Below are positions 8,605 through 17,596 of a stretch of DNA of 64,000 bases, one piece after another. Positions within the stretch are counted from its first letter, which is position 1. The number at the start of each line of letters is the position of its first letter. The position numbers and the translations under genes are program-made. The DNA comes from Tritonibacter aquimaris (GTDB lineage: Bacteria > Pseudomonadota > Alphaproteobacteria > Rhodobacterales > Rhodobacteraceae): NCBI RefSeq assembly GCF_009617595.1, contig NZ_WIXK01000003.1, forward strand, positions 1 through 64,000, in the 5' to 3' direction. Below the pieces are notes generated by a model, which was not told the DNA's origin, ran no database searches, and saw only the letters and a program-made list of their open reading frames with translations.

Positions 8605-9312
8605 AAAGGTCGTCTCCAGAATCTGATGTGTGTCCAGACGATCGACCGGCGATCAACCAAGACAAATTTACGCACAAATTTGCGTTGTATAGCAACAAGA
8701 TGTCAACTTACTAGTTGAATTTCAAACACACCTCGCCAAATTGTTTTGTTGACCAAATTCGACACTAGTTACGCTGAGTACTTCATATCATTGCGCTTTT
8801 TAAAAATGAGAGCAACCTTAAGTTGCTTGACAATATGTTTACTACTCCACCACTTGCATTGCTGAATTTATGTGCAAACACGAATGCATGAACATATTTT
8901 GCAGCTCTAAACGCTGTGCATGTCAGATCCGTTACATCGTATTTTACGAATCCATCGCGAATTCCACCAATAAAATTAAGAGATCTGAAAACTTTGGCGG
9001 GCAAGGCTGGTCTAATCGTTAAATCAGCAACATCCTGTCCATGTTACTTACTGTCGCACATTGCAGCCAACGCCCACCTTACCGCTCTTGCCGGAGCGCG
9101 GCACGCGGGCTGCAACAAAATTCGCAACATTCGTGCCATGGCGACCTCAGAGCCTGCGGTAGGCCCTGGGTTGCTGTTTCAATACACATGTGCCGCATCC
9201 AAGACCTCTTTCGATATGCAAACGTGGGTTCACTTCACGCCCCTGCATTTGCCAACATCACAAGACCCGGATCGCGCAACTTGGTCCGATACGCAAGGAA
9301 AGCACCTGTCTC
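8605..9312. other. 708-bp AT-rich divergent intergenic region
   Basis: No credible gene was seen. The left part, next to the MarR-like gene, is AT-rich and full of small repeats: the direct repeat CAAATTTACG/CAAATTTGCG around 8665-8685, the 16-bp palindrome at 8703-8718, and AGCAAC-N5-GTTGCT at 8811-8827. The right part (about 9040-9310) leads to the chemotaxis receptor and has ordinary GC content. Confidence 0.6.
8703..8718. promoter_or_regulatory. Palindromic operator candidate upstream of MarR-like gene
   Basis: TCAACT-TACT-AGTTGA is a perfect inverted repeat with 6-bp arms and a 4-bp spacer, 99 bp upstream of the TTG start at 8604. Length and symmetry are typical of MarR-family sites. 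Part of the arm (ACTAGT) recurs at 8764-8769. Confidence 0.5.
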
Positions 9313-11139
9313 ATGCTGAAACGAGTCCTACGCCGCTTTGCCGGCGCATCACTCTTCTTGAAATGCCTGTTTCTGATCGTCACCAGTACACTAGCCGTGG
9401 CGACGCTAATGCTCGTCTCCAGCGAATTGCTGATTCACAAATCCGTACTCAACGGGGTGAATAATCTGGGACGCAGCGTCACCGTTACAGTGGCTGCGCG
9501 AAGCGGTGGAGCCATTCGATTTGGCGATCGCACCCGGCTTGGACAAGACCTTACAGATACACTCGCCTTGACCGAAGGGCGCGCAATCTACGGCGCGGCA
9601 ATGGACAAAGATGGCAAAATCATTGCCGAAACCGGATCAGCGAGCGAAACACAAATCGCAGCCCTAGAAGCGGCCGGGCTTGCAGCTGTCGAAACCTTAA
9701 GTGAAAGCAACGTGCTGGACGGCCTGGCCACGGTTGCCCCCGCATTGGCAGGGAAAGATCGTGATGTGGCGATTGGCTCGGTCGCCTTTATCTGGACGCC
9801 TGATGTTGATCTTGCCCTTGTGCAAAATGATCAGATTCTTGCGCTAGTCTCTGCAATCGTTGCGTTCTTGTTGATGGCTGGGATCTCTTCCTTGGTACTA
9901 CGTCGCTCTGTGGGTATTCCACTGTCCCGCGTGACCGAAGAGCTGAACAATGTCGCAGATGGAACCTATGACAACGATGCGATCTATACAAATCGCGGCG
10001 ATGATGTTGGACGGCTCGCAAACAATCTGGAAGCACTGAAAAAACGCCTGATCGAAGGGCGCAAAGCTGAAGACGCACGACACGAGGCGCAACGCGCTCA
10101 GGCTGATGTGGTTCAAGATCTTTCAAACGGGCTTCAGACCCTGTCCGAAGGTGACCTCACCCACAAGCTGGATCGGCCCTTCCCGGGCGAATACGAAGCG
10201 TTGCGCAACAATTTCAATACCGCCGTGGCAAAGATGACGGATATCATCGGCACCGTGGTGGAAAATGCCAGCCGCATCCGCTCAGGCGCGTCCGAAATCA
10301 GCCAGTCTTCCGACGATCTGGCCCATCGCACTGAAAGCCAGGCGGCAACATTAGAAGAAACCGCGGCGGCAATGGAAGAACTCACCGTAAGCGTGCGTTC
10401 AGCAGCCGACAGCGCTCGCACTGTGGAAACCATCGTGAAAGATGCCAAATCCACCGCAGAGAATGGCGACACCGTGGTGACCGATGCGGTCGCTGCAATG
10501 GGCAAAATCTCGGAATCTTCGTCCCAGATTTCGCAGATCATTACTGTGATTGATGACATCTCGTTCCAGACCAACCTTCTGGCACTCAACGCGGGGGTCG
10601 AAGCCGCACGAGCGGGCGAAGCTGGTCGTGGGTTTGCGGTTGTGGCTTCCGAAGTGCGCGCCCTGGCGCAGCGTTCTTCTGACGCCGCACAGGAGATCAA
10701 AGCGCTGATCACCAAAAGCAGCCAGCATGTGCACGAAGGCGTGGATTTGGTGGGCCGAACTGGGGAAGAGCTGAAAAAGATAACTGAAAGCGTCAGCGAA
10801 ATCTCAGAACACATCAGCGGCATCGCGTCTGGCGCGGCTGAACAAGCCACCACGCTGAGCGAAATCAACACCGGTGTGTCGCAGCTGGATCAGGTCACCC
10901 AACAAAACGCAGCGATGGTGGAACAAGCAACCGCAGCAGGGCAGTTGCTCAACCATGATGCCACCAATCTTGCGCAACATGTTGCGGTGTTCAAAACCGG
11001 CACCGCTGCGACCACAATCGCCCCTCCTGCCCCGGCGGCTACACCGGCTGCGGCACCGGCAGAAGACGAATGGGTCGACAATATATTTGAAGAGCCAGAA
11101 GCGCCTCGAAAAGTTTCAAACGGATGGGAAGATTTCTAA
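9313..11139 (+). CDS. Methyl-accepting chemotaxis protein
   Basis: A 608-residue transmembrane chemoreceptor. TM1 is at about residues 13-36, a periplasmic sensing region spans 37-174, TM2 is at about 175-196, then come a HAMP domain (197-250), a second HAMP-like segment (275-325) and the cytoplasmic signalling hairpin (about 330-565). The signalling tip is in [20 protein letters not shown]. The protein ends in GWEDF, a version of the NWETF/GWEEF pentapeptide that docks CheR/CheB, after an Ala/Pro-rich linker. The ATG at 9313 is used because it begins the basic-plus-hydrophobic anchor; the upstream extension is not receptor-like. No che genes are in the window, so it is an orphan receptor. 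The ligand cannot be read. Confidence 0.93.
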   Translation: MLKRVLRRFAGASLFLKCLFLIVTSTLAVATLMLVSSELLIHKSVLNGVNNLGRSVTVTVAARSGGAIRFGDRTRLGQDLTDTLALTEGRAIYGAAMDKDGKIIAETGSASETQIAALEAAGLAAVETLSESNVLDGLATVAPALAGKDRDVAIGSVAFIWTPDVDLALVQNDQILALVSAIVAFLLMAGISSLVLRRSVGIPLSRVTEELNNVADGTYDNDAIYTNRGDDVGRLANNLEALKKRLIEGRKAEDARHEAQRAQADVVQDLSNGLQTLSEGDLTHKLDRPFPGEYEALRNNFNTAVAKMTDIIGTVVENASRIRSGASEISQSSDDLAHRTESQAATLEETAAAMEELTVSVRSAADSARTVETIVKDAKSTAENGDTVVTDAVAAMGKISESSSQISQIITVIDDISFQTNLLALNAGVEAARAGEAGRGFAVVASEVRALAQRSSDAAQEIKALITKSSQHVHEGVDLVGRTGEELKKITESVSEISEHISGIASGAAEQATTLSEINTGVSQLDQVTQQNAAMVEQATAAGQLLNHDATNLAQHVAVFKTGTAATTIAPPAPAATPAAAPAEDEWVDNIFEEPEAPRKVSNGWEDF

Positions 11140-11168
11140 GATCTGACTTTCCAAGATCTGCAAACTGG

Positions 11169-11200
11169 ACGCGCCAGACGAGTTTCTCTGGCGCGTTTTC
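11169..11200 (+). terminator. Rho-independent terminator after chemoreceptor gene
   Basis: A perfect 10-bp stem (ACGCGCCAGA / TCTGGCGCGT), an 8-base loop and a TTTT run directly after, 30 bp downstream of the receptor stop codon. Confidence 0.85.
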
Positions 11201-11526
11201 CCCATCAGGGACAGACGACGAGGTTTTGTTCGCCACCAAGAGTGCGAATCGCGCTGCTCGAAACGGCAAAATCCTAGCATTTGCATTTCAAAACCTGCCG
11301 CGTTTTAGCGATTGCGACCACGATATTTTGGATCCACCAGTAAAGACGAACAAAAATTACCCACCCAGACTTTCGTTTTGAGGGAAAATCCGCGCCAATA
11401 AGGTGATTTGAGAAAATTTTAGTCACAGATCGCCGGATTGGGAGAAAATTCCAACATCGAACATGGCGTTTTCATGACAATCAGCTTATCCAATGGGTAT
11501 CTTTAACTGGCAGAGCATATAGAAAC
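11201..11526. other. Intergenic region upstream of nadA
   Basis: 326 bp between the receptor terminator and the GTG start of nadA. It is AT-rich from about 11275 and presumably carries the nadABC promoter. I could not identify an unambiguous -35/-10 pair or a known NAD-responsive operator. Confidence 0.4.
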
Positions 11527-12579
11527 GTGTTCGACCTTCCCGCCTTGCGCGCTGAACTTTCCGAAAAATACGACCTGACACCTTCGCCCAAATTGGCCGA
11601 AGAAATGAGTGATATATACGCACGTATGTCACGGGTTGTGACCCCTGCAGACTGGATCATCTACGCTCCATACGTGAAGGCCATCAATGATTTGAAGGCC
11701 AAGCGTAATGCCGTGATCTTGGGCCATAACTATATGACACCCGAGATCTATCACGGCATTTCGGACTTTGGTGGAGACAGCTTACAGCTGGCGATCAAAG
11801 CGACCGAGGTCGAAGCAGATGTTATCGTCCAGTGCGGCGTACACTTTATGGCGGAGACCTCTAAGATCCTGAGCCCGTCAAAAACAGTGCTGATGCCAGA
11901 CATGGACGCGGGCTGCAGCCTGGCGGAATCCATCACGGCTGAGGGTGTGGAAGAAATGCGCCGTCGTTATCCCGGCGCGCCCGTTGTGACCTACGTGAAC
12001 ACCACAGCCGAGGTCAAAGCTGCTTCGGACATTTGCTGCACGTCATCAAACGCTGCGCAAATTGTTGCAGCGCTGGATGCAGACACCATTATTATGACCC
12101 CAGACCAATATCTGGCGCAAAACATCGCCCGCGATGTACCGCAAAAGAATATCGTCTGGTGGGAAGGCTCGTGTATCGTGCATGAGCAATACTCAGCCCA
12201 GGATTTGCGCGATTTTCGCGAATGGAACCCAGGCACGCGGTTGATTGCACACCCGGAATGTCCTCCGGATGTGTGTGATGAAGCTGACTATTCAGGGTCC
12301 ACCAGTGGCATCATTAAATATGTGACCGACGAGAAACCGGAAAAGGCCCTTTTGATCACCGAATGTTCGATGGCCTCGAACATCGCGGATCAACTGCCCG
12401 AGGTGGACTTTGTCGGCCCATGCAATATGTGCCCCTATATGAAGAAAATCACGCTGGAAAAGGTTCTTTATTCGCTTGATACCATGACCGGTCAGATCGA
12501 AGTGGATCCGACCGTGGCCGAAAAGGCGCGTCTGGCCGTAGAGCGAATGATCGACCTCTCCCGCAAGTTGGGTATTTAA
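11527..12579 (+). CDS. nadA: Quinolinate synthase A
   Basis: A 350-residue [4Fe-4S] enzyme that condenses iminoaspartate with dihydroxyacetone phosphate to give quinolinate, the second step of bacterial NAD synthesis de novo. Characteristic segments are LGHNYMTPEIYH (from about 65), VQCGVHFMAET with cluster ligand Cys103, WWEGSCIVHE with Cys216, and GPCNMCPYM near 297-304 with the last ligand (Cys299 or Cys302). Length is normal for the family. The start is GTG at 11527; the next ATG would remove conserved N-terminal sequence. First gene of the nadA-nadB-nadC operon, 9 bp before nadB. Confidence 0.97.
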   Translation: MFDLPALRAELSEKYDLTPSPKLAEEMSDIYARMSRVVTPADWIIYAPYVKAINDLKAKRNAVILGHNYMTPEIYHGISDFGGDSLQLAIKATEVEADVIVQCGVHFMAETSKILSPSKTVLMPDMDAGCSLAESITAEGVEEMRRRYPGAPVVTYVNTTAEVKAASDICCTSSNAAQIVAALDADTIIMTPDQYLAQNIARDVPQKNIVWWEGSCIVHEQYSAQDLRDFREWNPGTRLIAHPECPPDVCDEADYSGSTSGIIKYVTDEKPEKALLITECSMASNIADQLPEVDFVGPCNMCPYMKKITLEKVLYSLDTMTGQIEVDPTVAEKARLAVERMIDLSRKLGI

Positions 12580-12588
12580 AGCACACAA

Positions 12589-14151
12589 ATGCAGATACTC
12601 CAGACCGATCGCGTTGTGATCGTGGGTGCCGGATTGGCAGCGCTTTATGCGGCGTTGAAACTGGCCCCCCGCCCGGTGCTGATGATTTCGCCCGATGAGC
12701 TTGGCTTTGGTGCTAGCTCTGCCTGGGCGCAAGGCGGTGTTGCGGCTGCAATGGATCGCTCGGACAGTCCAGAAGCCCATGCGGCGGATACCGTGAGCGC
12801 AGGTGCTGGTACTGTGGTGCCGGAAGTGGCGGAGTTCGTGACCAAGGCTGCGCGCGATCACATCCTGGACCTGACAGAAATTGGCACATCTTTTGATCGC
12901 ACCAAAGACGGCGGTTATGTGCTTTCGCGCGAAGCGGCCCATAGCGCGGCCCGCGTCGTGCGTGTTCTTGGCGATCAGGCTGGCGCGGAAATCATGCGCG
13001 CATTGATCCACGAGGTGGAGCAGACGCCCAGCATTCAGGTGCTTGAAGGCGTTGTTGCGCTTGGCCTTGAGGTCAGTGAGGGGCAAGTCAGCGGTGTCAA
13101 GCTTGCACACAGTGATGGATCTGAGCCGGTTTTGCTGCGTGGCGCAGGCTGCCTTCTGGCTGGTGGCGGTTCTGGCGGGCTATATGCGCGCACGACCAAC
13201 CCAACCCGCATTCGCGGTCAAGTCATTGGTATGGCGGCGCGCGCTGGCGCGGTGATTGCTGATGCGGAATTTGTACAGTTTCACCCAACGGCCATCGATG
13301 TCGATGAAGATCCTCTACCTTTGGCAACCGAAGCGTTGCGCGGCGAAGGCGCAATCTTGATCAACAAAGACGGTGAACGCTTCATGCAAGCAGCGCACCC
13401 AGATGCGGAACTTGCACCGCGCGATATTGTTGCCCGCGAGATCTACAAACAAAGCCAAGCAGGCAAAGAGCCTATGCTGGATACCCGCTCGGCACTTGGT
13501 GATGCGATTAACGATCAGTTCCCTTCGGTTGTTGCGTCCTGCATGCGCCATGGGATCGACCCAACACAGAGCCCCATTCCGGTGGCCGCCGCTGCACATT
13601 ATCATATGGGCGGCATTGCCTGCGATCTGAACGGTCGCACATCGCTGCCTGGGCTCTGGGTCTGTGGCGAGGCGGCTTCTACCGGGCTGCATGGGGCCAA
13701 TCGTCTGGCTTCAAACGGGCTGTTAGAAGCGCTTGTCTTTGCCCGCTCCTGCGCATTGGATATCGACAGCTGTCTGGTTGGCGAAGCCTCTGGCGCGCGG
13801 GTTTTCCCAGAGTTCGCCCAAAGCTCTGATGCCACGCCACAAGAGGCAATCGATGCTCTGCGCAAGACCATGACAGATTGCGTTGGTGTGGTTCGTGATG
13901 AAGACGGGCTTGAAGATGCGCTGTTTATGATTGCCTTCCTCGAAGACAATCATGGCCACGACGAAGGCTTTGCCAATATGTGCGCCACCGCCACATTGAT
14001 TGCAGCCGCAGCGCTAGCACGCTGCGAAAGCCGCGGCGCGCATTTCCGTTCTGATTTCCCAGATGCAAACGCAGGTGACGGTCAACGCTCCGTCATGACC
14101 TATGAGACCGCACGTAGCATTCGTGACGCAATCGTAAAGGATGTCCTATGA
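12589..14151 (+). CDS. nadB: L-aspartate oxidase
   Basis: A 520-residue flavoprotein that oxidises L-aspartate to iminoaspartate for NadA. The N-terminal FAD dinucleotide-binding motif VIVGAGLAALYAAL is at residues 10-23, a second FAD region lies around residue 370 (CGEAASTGLHGANRLASNGL), and the succinate-dehydrogenase-type core carries EFVQFHPTA and RGEGAILINKDGERF. Length is typical. It overlaps nadC by 4 bases (ATGA), so translation is probably coupled. Confidence 0.97.
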   Translation: MQILQTDRVVIVGAGLAALYAALKLAPRPVLMISPDELGFGASSAWAQGGVAAAMDRSDSPEAHAADTVSAGAGTVVPEVAEFVTKAARDHILDLTEIGTSFDRTKDGGYVLSREAAHSAARVVRVLGDQAGAEIMRALIHEVEQTPSIQVLEGVVALGLEVSEGQVSGVKLAHSDGSEPVLLRGAGCLLAGGGSGGLYARTTNPTRIRGQVIGMAARAGAVIADAEFVQFHPTAIDVDEDPLPLATEALRGEGAILINKDGERFMQAAHPDAELAPRDIVAREIYKQSQAGKEPMLDTRSALGDAINDQFPSVVASCMRHGIDPTQSPIPVAAAAHYHMGGIACDLNGRTSLPGLWVCGEAASTGLHGANRLASNGLLEALVFARSCALDIDSCLVGEASGARVFPEFAQSSDATPQEAIDALRKTMTDCVGVVRDEDGLEDALFMIAFLEDNHGHDEGFANMCATATLIAAAALARCESRGAHFRSDFPDANAGDGQRSVMTYETARSIRDAIVKDVL

Positions 14152-14993
14152 CCGCGACCCTTCCCGACCTGATCCTTGAACCAATGGTGCGCAATGCGTT
14201 GATGGAGGATCTGGGCAGCTATGGTGATATCACCACCCGCACAGTTATTCCTGCAGATACGCAGTACAGTGCCCGGATCAACGCACGCGAAGATGCGGTT
14301 GTATCGGGGATGCAGATCGCGGCGCTGGCCTTTCGACTGGTAGATGCGGATCTCAAAATCAATACCGTGATCGCCGATGGCCAGCCCTGTAAAAAGGGCG
14401 ACACCTTGATGGAGATCACCGGCGACGCGGCTTCGATCCTGACCGGAGAGCGGGTTGCGCTGAATTTCGCAGGCCGCCTGACCGGGATCGCCACTTTGAC
14501 CGCTGGTTTGGTTGCTGAGACAAAAGGTACACATACCCGCATCACCTGCACCCGCAAAACGACGCCGGGTCTGCGCATTGTCGAAAAACAGGCGGTCCTG
14601 CATGGTGGCGGCTTTAATCATCGCTATTCGCTGTCGGATGCGATCTTGATTAAAGACAACCACATTGCAGCAGCTGGTGGCATCGCGGCCGTTTTGAAAG
14701 CGACCCGTGCACAAGCTTCGCATATGATGAAGGTCGAAATAGAAGTCGACACGCTGCAACAGCTTGAAGAAGTGCTGCAAGAAGGCGGCGCGGATGTGGT
14801 GCTGCTCGACAATATGGACGTGGCCACCCTGCGCACAGCAGTGGATATGGTAAAAGGTCGCGTGGGGACGGAAGCCTCCGGCAATGTACGGCTCGAAACC
14901 GTGGCCGAGATTGCCGCAACTGGTGTGGATTACATCTCATCAGGGGCTTTGACCCATTCCTATCGCACCATCGACCTCGGCCTGGATTTCTGA
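14148..14993 (+). CDS. nadC: Nicotinate-nucleotide pyrophosphorylase (carboxylating)
   Basis: The 281-residue quinolinate phosphoribosyltransferase that converts quinolinate and PRPP to nicotinate mononucleotide and CO2. Clear family motifs are the N-terminal EDLGSYGDITT, TRKTTPGLR around residues 140-150 and HGGGFNHRYSLSDAILIKDNH around 155-175, followed by the barrel strand VEVDTL and VVLLDNMD. It completes the quinolinate branch together with nadA and nadB. The start ATG overlaps the nadB stop. Confidence 0.97.
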   Translation: MTATLPDLILEPMVRNALMEDLGSYGDITTRTVIPADTQYSARINAREDAVVSGMQIAALAFRLVDADLKINTVIADGQPCKKGDTLMEITGDAASILTGERVALNFAGRLTGIATLTAGLVAETKGTHTRITCTRKTTPGLRIVEKQAVLHGGGFNHRYSLSDAILIKDNHIAAAGGIAAVLKATRAQASHMMKVEIEVDTLQQLEEVLQEGGADVVLLDNMDVATLRTAVDMVKGRVGTEASGNVRLETVAEIAATGVDYISSGALTHSYRTIDLGLDF

Positions 14994-15527
14994 TTTCCAC
15001 AATGGTTGTCCCCGATTTGGCAACATAGCATAGCGGACAAACTCTCAAGATGCTGGGCGACAGTTGCCTCGCCCAAGCGCCCTGGATAGTCGAAAGCAGT
15101 AATGCTTTCGCGTTCTGGCATGGCACCTAAGCGTAAAAGCCACAGACTTTGGTTTGGGGAGCCCGCTCAACAGGCGCTCGTCGTCCTAGATTGATTCGAC
15201 ATCGGGCCTGCAAAAGCGCGAAAAACCACCCTAACCATAAGGTTATGAAATTCAGCTAAAAGTTGATATTAACTTATGCGAAATCCCACTGGGTAGCAAA
15301 ATTGCGACGAAAGTTGGGCAAACTATTGACGAAACTTCGCTCGATTCACGAATATTTCAGTATCTGATTATGTTTTTCAGACGAACAGCAACTGGGCGAG
15401 TAAAAAGAAAAAAAGGGGCGACAAGCCCATGCATGCGGCCAGGCATTGTGCAGAAAACGCATTAGTGATCCGGCCATTTCGAGTAGCGCATGACCATCCA
15501 ACGCCCTCGGTACGAGGAGCAAAAGTT
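14994..15527. other. Intergenic region upstream of glycan operon
   Basis: 534 bp between nadC and the GTG start at 15528. From about 15230 it is AT-rich, with a small dyad TAACC-ATAA-GGTTA at 15232-15245. I saw no clear terminator for nadC. An upstream in-frame ATG at 15429 would add 33 residues with no family similarity, so that stretch is treated as leader. Confidence 0.45.
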
Positions 15528-16598
15528 GTGAACTATTTGACTGACGTTGTTTCCGATCAAGAAACCTCAGACGCCTTTGACCTGCTACGCCGAGGGCGCA
15601 ATCGACGAAAATCGATCCTGATCACAGGAGGTGCCGGATTTCTGGGATCACGTCTGTGCAGCCGATATATTCGGGAGGGCTATCGGGTCTATTGCGTCGA
15701 CAACCTTTCGACCGGCCGGATGTCAAATATTGAACACCTGCTCGATCATGCGTTTTTCTCATTTATAAAACATGATGTTACTGAACCACTTCGTCTAGCA
15801 GGCCAGGTATCTTGGGTTTACAATATGGCCTGCCCCGCCTCTCCACCCAAATATCAAAGCGATCCTATCCACACGATGAAAACCAATGTGCAGGGCGCGC
15901 TGAACATGCTGGACCTTGCGCTGGAACATGGGGCACGGATCCTGCAAGCCTCAACATCCGAGGTCTATGGCGACCCGGATATCACTCCACAACAGGAATG
16001 CTACCTGGGAAATGTGAACACGGTAGGGCCACGCTCATGCTATGATGAGGGCAAACGTGCTGCCGAAACCATCTTCCATGACTACCAGCAGTTTCGCGGC
16101 GCCGATGTTCGGATCGCGCGGATCTTCAACGCCTATGGCCCCGGTATGGATCCTGACGATGGGCGGGTGGTGTCGAATTTTATCACCCAGGCGCTGAGAG
16201 GGACCCCGATCACCGTATATGGCGACGGCAGCCAAACCCGGTCATTTTGTTTTCTCGAAGATATGATCGATGGCTTGATGGCGCTCATGCACAGTGAAAA
16301 CCGCAAGGGCGCGCCCATGTGCGAGCCGGTGAATATCGGCAATCCGGATGAGTTTACCGTCGCCGAACTTGCGGGGCTTGTACTCGCCCAGACCGGCTCG
16401 GCGTCAGACATCGCATTCAAGGCGTTGCCCCGCGATGATCCTCGCCGTCGTCGCCCCGACATCAGCCTGGCACGCGATCGCCTGGGATGGTGCCCAAAGG
16501 TGAATTTGGCGCAGGGGCTCAAAAGCACGATCCCCTATTTCGCAAAGGAACTGGCCCGGGAAACCCAAGCTGAACTCAACATAGATCTGGTGCAGTGA
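15528..16598 (+). CDS. UDP-glucuronate decarboxylase (UDP-xylose synthase) family SDR
   Basis: A 356-residue extended short-chain dehydrogenase. It has the GGAGFLGSR cofactor motif, the active-site pair in SCYDEGKRAAE (YxxxK), STSEVYGDP, and the NVNTVGPRSCYDEGKR segment typical of the UXS subfamily, which oxidises and decarboxylates UDP-glucuronate to UDP-xylose. I chose the GTG at 15528 because GAGGAG lies at 15514-15519 with 8-base spacing; an in-frame ATG at 15429 exists but lacks that support. It overlaps the epimerase gene by 4 bases, starting a four-gene operon. A dTDP-glucose or GDP-mannose dehydratase is less likely given the PASPPKYQSDP segment. Confidence 0.85.
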   Translation: MNYLTDVVSDQETSDAFDLLRRGRNRRKSILITGGAGFLGSRLCSRYIREGYRVYCVDNLSTGRMSNIEHLLDHAFFSFIKHDVTEPLRLAGQVSWVYNMACPASPPKYQSDPIHTMKTNVQGALNMLDLALEHGARILQASTSEVYGDPDITPQQECYLGNVNTVGPRSCYDEGKRAAETIFHDYQQFRGADVRIARIFNAYGPGMDPDDGRVVSNFITQALRGTPITVYGDGSQTRSFCFLEDMIDGLMALMHSENRKGAPMCEPVNIGNPDEFTVAELAGLVLAQTGSASDIAFKALPRDDPRRRRPDISLARDRLGWCPKVNLAQGLKSTIPYFAKELARETQAELNIDLVQ

Positions 16599-17596
16599 TG
16601 AATGCGCCCGCGATAATTGTAACCGGTGGCGCAGGCTTCATTGGCAGCCACGCCTGCAAGGCGCTGGCAGCCGCCGGGTACCAGCCCGTAGCCGTGGACA
16701 ATCTGCGCACCGGTCATCGCGATGCGGTCAAATGGGGCCCCTTTGAATTTGCCGACATTCGCGACAGTTCTGCCCTGGCGCGGATCATGCAACGCCATCA
16801 GGCAAAAATGGTCATGCATTTCGCCGCCGCCGCATATGTCGGTGAATCGGTTGAGCGCCCGGGCTTTTATTATGACAATAACGTCGGTGGCACGATCGCC
16901 CTGTTACGGGCGATGCAGCTGGCACAGGTGCATCAAATCGTCTTCTCTTCTAGTTGCGCCACCTATGGCGTGCCCGAGGAGCTGCCCATTCGCGAATGTG
17001 CACCACAACAGCCGATTAACCCTTACGGCCACAGCAAGCTGATGTGCGAGCAAATGATCCGGGACAGCGCAGCCAGCGGCAAGCTGCACTTTGCCATTCT
17101 GCGCTATTTCAACGCCTGTGGTGCGGATCCTGATGGCGAGCTGGCAGAACGCCATGACCCGGAAACCCATCTAATCCCGCTGGCAATGCAGGCCGCGGCT
17201 GGGACGCGCCCTGCATTGCAAGTCTTTGGAACCGACTACAACACGCCAGATGGCACCTGCATTCGTGACTATATCCACGTGCGAGACCTTGCCCGCGCCC
17301 ATGTGATGGCGCTGGACTGGCTGGCAAGCGGACGCGAAGACATTATGGTCAACCTTGGTCAAGGTACAGGACATTCGATCCTGGAAATTCTCGAAGCCAT
17401 TGAAAACGTGACTGGCACACGCCCACCTTGGGAAGCGGCCGCCCGCCGTGCAGGCGACCCTCCGATCCTGGTGGCGGATACCACTTTGGCGCGCAACACC
17501 TTGGGGTTTCGCCCCGAGCTGAGCGATCTGAATTCGATCCTGTGTCATGCGGCCCCCCATTTTGGCCTGGAGGTGCGCAATGAAATCTGCGCCTAA
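16595..17596 (+). CDS. galE: UDP-glucose 4-epimerase family protein
   Basis: A 333-residue extended SDR with GGAGFIGSH near the N-terminus, NPYGHSKL (YxxxK catalytic pair) around residue 148, the RYFNACGAD segment and CIRDYIHVRDLA around 225, all hallmarks of GalE. It interconverts UDP-glucose and UDP-galactose, or could act on the pentose pair UDP-xylose/UDP-arabinose, which would fit the UXS gene just upstream. Its 3' end overlaps the start of the GT2 synthase by 17 bases. Confidence 0.9.
   Translation: MMNAPAIIVTGGAGFIGSHACKALAAAGYQPVAVDNLRTGHRDAVKWGPFEFADIRDSSALARIMQRHQAKMVMHFAAAAYVGESVERPGFYYDNNVGGTIALLRAMQLAQVHQIVFSSSCATYGVPEELPIRECAPQQPINPYGHSKLMCEQMIRDSAASGKLHFAILRYFNACGADPDGELAERHDPETHLIPLAMQAAAGTRPALQVFGTDYNTPDGTCIRDYIHVRDLARAHVMALDWLASGREDIMVNLGQGTGHSILEILEAIENVTGTRPPWEAAARRAGDPPILVADTTLARNTLGFRPELSDLNSILCHAAPHFGLEVRNEICA

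Noticed and set aside
8783-9004. 73-codon minus-strand frame in the MarR/receptor intergenic region
   Set aside because: No good ribosome binding site, no recognisable family, and the region is dominated by regulatory-looking repeats.
12292-13110. 272-codon frame antisense to nadA/nadB
   Set aside because: It overlaps two certain genes and its His/Arg-rich composition is that of a shadow frame.
15429-15527. N-terminal extension of the UDP-glucuronate decarboxylase from ATG 15429
   Set aside because: The extra 33 residues are not family-like, and GAGGAG sits correctly before the GTG at 15528.
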